From assembly GCF_020217485.1 (NCBI RefSeq), contig NZ_JAEKMI010000001.1:124001-188000 (forward strand): a stretch of 64,000 bases of DNA, in the 5' to 3' direction. Source of the stretch: Mycobacterium sp. WUMAC-067 (GTDB lineage Bacteria; Actinomycetota; Actinomycetes; Mycobacteriales; Mycobacteriaceae). How positions within the stretch are numbered: position 1 is the first letter of the stretch; each line of letters opens with the position of its first letter. The notes under the pieces are model-generated. The model saw only the letters and a program-made list of their open reading frames with translations. It was not told the origin of the DNA and made no database searches. Both the position numbers and the translations under genes were made by a program. Below are positions 61,091-64,000 of this stretch, piece after piece.

Positions 61091-61468
61091 TTGAACGTCT
61101 ACATACCCATCCTGGTGCTCGGTGCGATTGCCGCCGCCTTTGCCGTGGGCTCGGTGGTGATCGCGAGCCTGGCCGGCCCGTCACGTTTCAACAAGTCGAA
61201 GATGGCGGCGTACGAGTGTGGAATCGAACCCACCGCGACCCCGGTGAGCGGCCCACAGGCGACGGCGGGACAGCGGTTTCCGGTGAAGTACTACCTGACC
61301 GCGATGCTTTTTATCGTCTTCGACATCGAGATCGTGTTCCTGTATCCGTGGGCGGTCAGCTACGACGCGCTGGGCACGTTCGCTCTGGTCGAAATGGTGG
61401 TGTTCATGCTCACGGTTTTCGTGGCCTACGCCTATGTGTGGCGCCGCGGCGGCCTGACGTGGGATTGA
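61091..61468 (+). CDS. nuoA: NADH-quinone oxidoreductase subunit A
   Basis: 125 residues, membrane subunit of complex I with three helices (about 5-27, 62-84, 93-115). Hallmarks: YECGIEP with the loop before FPVKYYLTAMLFIVFDIEIV, then FLYPWAVSYDALGTFALVE. TTG at 61091 gives MNVYIPILVL, matching the M. tuberculosis start; a GGAGCG lies 3 nt before. An open frame to 60872 is not used. First gene of the nuo operon. Confidence 0.95.
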   Translation: MNVYIPILVLGAIAAAFAVGSVVIASLAGPSRFNKSKMAAYECGIEPTATPVSGPQATAGQRFPVKYYLTAMLFIVFDIEIVFLYPWAVSYDALGTFALVEMVVFMLTVFVAYAYVWRRGGLTWD

Positions 61469-61476
61469 GGTAAGAC

Positions 61477-62031
61477 GTGGGTCTTGAGGAACAGCTGCCC
61501 GGCGGGATTCTGCTGTCCACGGTCGAGAAGGTGGCGGGCTACGTCCGCAAGAACTCGCTGTGGCCGGCGACGTTCGGGTTGGCCTGCTGCGCCATCGAGA
61601 TGATGGCAACCGCCGGGCCAAGATTCGACATCGCGCGGTTCGGCATGGAGCGCTTCTCGGCCACCCCGCGGCAGGCCGACCTGATGATCGTCGCCGGGCG
61701 GGTCAGCCAGAAGATGGCACCGGTGCTGCGCCAGATCTATGACCAGATGGCCGAGCCGAAATGGGTGCTGGCCATGGGCGTGTGCGCGTCGTCGGGCGGA
61801 ATGTTCAACAACTACGCGGTGGTCCAGGGCGTGGATCACGTGGTCCCGGTGGACATCTACCTGCCCGGATGCCCGCCGCGACCGGAGATGCTGCTGTACG
61901 CAATCCTGAAGCTGCACGAGAAGATTCAGGACATGCCGCTGGGCGTCAACCGCGAAGACGCCATCGCCGAAGCCGAACAGGCGGCGCTGTCGGCCCGGCC
62001 CACCATCGAGATGCGCGGACTGCTGCGATGA
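61477..62031 (+). CDS. nuoB: NADH-quinone oxidoreductase subunit B
   Basis: 184 residues. Ligands of the terminal [4Fe-4S] cluster N2: C37-C38 ([12 protein letters not shown]), C103 ([10 protein letters not shown]) and C132 ([12 protein letters not shown]), passing electrons to quinone at the membrane arm. GTG at 61477, 8 bp after the nuoA stop; stop overlaps nuoC by 4 bp. Confidence 0.97.
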   Translation: MGLEEQLPGGILLSTVEKVAGYVRKNSLWPATFGLACCAIEMMATAGPRFDIARFGMERFSATPRQADLMIVAGRVSQKMAPVLRQIYDQMAEPKWVLAMGVCASSGGMFNNYAVVQGVDHVVPVDIYLPGCPPRPEMLLYAILKLHEKIQDMPLGVNREDAIAEAEQAALSARPTIEMRGLLR

Positions 62032-62735
62032 GCTCGCCGGACCAGGACCCGAAAGAAGCAATCAGCGGCGCCGACGAAGAAGTCATCGACGTGCGCCGCG
62101 GCATGTTCGGCGTCAACGGCTCCGGTGACACGTCCGGCTACGGGCGGCTGGTGCGCGAAGTCCTGCTTCCGGGCAGCAGCCCGCGGCCCTACGGCGGCTA
62201 TTTCGACGAGCTGGTCGACGGCCTGGCCGAGGCGCTGAAAAAGGGCGGCGTCGAATTCACCGACGCGATAGAAAAAGTCGTGGTGTACCGCGACGAGCTC
62301 ACCCTGCACGTGCGCCGCGAGGCGCTGCCGCAGGTCGCCCAGCGCCTTCGCGACGAACCGCAACTGCGTTTCGAAATGTGCCTGGGGGTCAGCGGGGTGC
62401 ACTACCCGCACGAGGCGGGCCGCGAGCTGCACGCGGTGTACCCGCTGCAGTCGATCACGCACACCCGCCGCGTCCGCCTGGAAGTGTCTGCGCCCGACGG
62501 TGATCCACACATCCCGTCGCTGTTCGGCATCTATCCGACGACCGACTGGCACGAGCGTGAGACCTATGACTTCTTCGGCATCATCTTCGACGGTCACCCG
62601 TCGCTGACCCGCATCGAAATGCCCGACGACTGGCACGGACATCCGCAGCGCAAGGACTACCCCCTCGGCGGGATTCCCGTCGAATACAAAGGCGCACAGA
62701 TACCCCCGCCCGACGAGCGGAGAGCGTACAACTGA
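62028..62735 (+). CDS. nuoC: NADH-quinone oxidoreductase subunit C
   Basis: 235 residues, 30-kDa subunit of the peripheral arm. Conserved [40 protein letters not shown] and the ending [20 protein letters not shown]. It is separate from nuoD, as in M. tuberculosis, unlike the fused nuoCD of enterics. Starts with a 4-bp overlap with nuoB and ends overlapping the nuoD ATG by 1 nt. Confidence 0.96.
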   Translation: MSSPDQDPKEAISGADEEVIDVRRGMFGVNGSGDTSGYGRLVREVLLPGSSPRPYGGYFDELVDGLAEALKKGGVEFTDAIEKVVVYRDELTLHVRREALPQVAQRLRDEPQLRFEMCLGVSGVHYPHEAGRELHAVYPLQSITHTRRVRLEVSAPDGDPHIPSLFGIYPTTDWHERETYDFFGIIFDGHPSLTRIEMPDDWHGHPQRKDYPLGGIPVEYKGAQIPPPDERRAYN

Positions 62736-64000
62736 TGAGCACCACCACAGAATCGACGCACGACGGCGCCGGCGAGACACTCGTGGTCGCCGGCGGCCAG
62801 GACTGGGACAAGGTCGTCGAAGCCGCCCGCAATGCCGATCCCGGCGAACGCATCGTCGTCAACATGGGTCCCCAGCACCCGTCCACGCACGGGGTGCTGC
62901 GGCTGATCCTGGAGATCGAGGGCGAGACGGTCACCGACGCACGCTGCGGGATCGGGTACTTGCACACCGGTATCGAAAAGAACCTCGAATACCGCTACTG
63001 GACCCAGGGCGTCACCTTCGTGACCCGGATGGATTACCTCGCACCGTTTTTCAACGAGACCGCCTACTGCCTGGGTGTGGAGAAACTGCTCGGCATCACC
63101 GACCAGATACCCGAGCGCGTCGACGTCATCCGCGTGTTGATGATGGAGCTCAACCGGATTTCGTCGCACCTGGTGGCCCTGGCCACCGGCGGCATGGAAC
63201 TGGGCGCCATGACCCCGATGTTCGTCGGCTTCCGGGGCCGCGAGATCGTCCTGACCCTGTTCGAATCGATCACCGGCTTGCGCATGAACAGCGGCTACAT
63301 CCGGCCCGGCGGCGTGGCCCAAGACCTGCCGCCCAACGCGCAGACCGAGATCGCCGAGGCCCTCGAGCCGCTGCGCCAAGTGCTGCGCGAAATGAGCGGT
63401 CTGCTCAACGAGAACGCCATCTGGAAGGCCCGCACCCAGGACGTCGGCTACCTGGACTTGACGGGGTGCATGGCGCTGGGCATCACCGGACCGATCCTGC
63501 GCGCCACCGGGCTCCCGCACGATCTGCGCAAGAGCGAACCGTACTGCGGATACGAAAACTACGAATTCGACGTAATCACCGAGGACACGTGTGATGCTTA
63601 CGGGCGCTACATGATTCGTGTGAACGAGATGTGGGAGTCGATCAAGATCGTCGAGCAGTGTCTGGACAAGTTGAAGCCGGGCCCGACCATGGTTGAGGAC
63701 CGCAAGATCGCCTGGCCGGCCGACTTGAAGGTGGGACCCGACGGCATGGGCAACTCGCCGGAGCACATCGCCAAGATCATGGGCGGCTCGATGGAGGCCC
63801 TGATCCACCACTTCAAACTGGTCACCGAGGGCATCAGGGTCCCTCCCGGCCAGGTGTACACCGCGGTCGAGTCGCCGCGCGGGGAACTCGGCGTGCACAT
63901 GGTCAGCGACGGCGGCACCCGGCCCTACCGGGTGCATTACCGAGACCCCTCGTTCACCAACCTGCAGTCGGTCGCCGCGATGTGCGAGGGCGGGATGGTC
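62735..64000 (+). CDS. nuoD: NADH-quinone oxidoreductase subunit D (partial)
   Basis: First 422 residues of the 49-kDa subunit, cut by the right edge. [20 protein letters not shown], then [40 protein letters not shown] and [20 protein letters not shown] form the quinone-binding core. Its His and Tyr residues (H-STHG and the downstream Tyr) belong to the quinone site with NuoB. ATG at 62735 overlaps the nuoC stop. A full gene of about 440 residues is expected. Confidence 0.97.
   Translation, partial: MSTTTESTHDGAGETLVVAGGQDWDKVVEAARNADPGERIVVNMGPQHPSTHGVLRLILEIEGETVTDARCGIGYLHTGIEKNLEYRYWTQGVTFVTRMDYLAPFFNETAYCLGVEKLLGITDQIPERVDVIRVLMMELNRISSHLVALATGGMELGAMTPMFVGFRGREIVLTLFESITGLRMNSGYIRPGGVAQDLPPNAQTEIAEALEPLRQVLREMSGLLNENAIWKARTQDVGYLDLTGCMALGITGPILRATGLPHDLRKSEPYCGYENYEFDVITEDTCDAYGRYMIRVNEMWESIKIVEQCLDKLKPGPTMVEDRKIAWPADLKVGPDGMGNSPEHIAKIMGGSMEALIHHFKLVTEGIRVPPGQVYTAVESPRGELGVHMVSDGGTRPYRVHYRDPSFTNLQSVAAMCEGGMV

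Overview
This is a high-GC mycobacterial chromosome segment. Two PPE proteins, an EspC-like/TNT type VII substrate pair, DUF732 and MPT63-family exported proteins, F420-dependent oxidoreductases, a mycothiol-dependent-type enzyme, an Rv1747-like FHA-ABC protein and a tmRNA with the tag ADSHQRDYALAA all point to Mycobacterium. Several blocks keep the M. tuberculosis order as I recall it: Rv3099c-ssrA-smpB-ftsX-ftsE-Rv3103c-mscS-prfB-fprA, then PPE50/51-hisN-fadE24-fadE23-fadB4, then Rv3143-nuoABCD. Other blocks are absent from that genome. A slow-growing non-tuberculous species, for example one related to the M. avium group, fits best. The species call is inference.

Layout. 0-8.7 kb: selO, a TetR-controlled set (F420 enzyme, two small membrane proteins, divergent MpaB/DUF2236 oxygenase), a phospholipase D-like protein, a phytanoyl-CoA-type dioxygenase, DUF2505 and two exported DUF732 proteins. 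8.7-11.1 kb: a polymorphic toxin cassette of EspC-like partner, WXG/TNT toxin and Imm63 immunity protein. 11.2-12.7 kb: a membrane adenylate cyclase. 12.7-17.0 kb: a LysR-controlled oxidative cluster (Rieske oxygenase, small protein, TauD-type dioxygenase, F420 enzyme) with a perfect 23-bp palindrome in the divergent promoter. 17.1-25.1 kb: an FHA-ABC exporter converging on a Ser/Thr kinase with a 12-kelch extracellular region, plus an OafA-type acyltransferase. 25.4-26.9 kb: a broken Ddn-family gene, an MPT63 homologue and an unknown protein. 27.0-36.3 kb: ssrA, a maleylpyruvate-isomerase-like enzyme, an inserted TPR/AAA pair, an EamA transporter, then smpB, ftsX, ftsE, a proline-rich protein, mscS and prfB. 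36.4-42.7 kb: fprA, a flavin-binding-fold protein, a decayed universal-stress gene (remnant of Rv3134c, next to devRS in M. tuberculosis), then a quinol nitric oxide reductase operon with a four-cysteine membrane protein and a slipin. 43.1-51.4 kb: two PPE genes, hisN, fadE24/fadE23, two medium-chain reductases. 51.5-60.3 kb: a tightly overlapping catabolic operon with its own TetR. 60.4-64 kb: an Rv3143-like degenerate receiver and the start of the nuo operon, with nuoD cut by the window edge.

How it works together. The left half is accessory: small regulator-driven oxidation modules, a contact-type toxin and a phospho-signalling/export group. The right half alternates conserved housekeeping genes (trans-translation, division, translation release, complex I) with inserted metabolic blocks. 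Regulation is unusually legible: at least four clear palindromes sit next to matching regulators or operons (3773-3814, 16088-16110, 46630-46649, 51470-51503). The best candidates for undescribed biology are the TNT/Imm63 cassette, the kelch-kinase/FHA-ABC/acyltransferase group, the TPR-AAA/TPR-membrane pair beside trans-translation genes, and norB with its four-cysteine partner and slipin.
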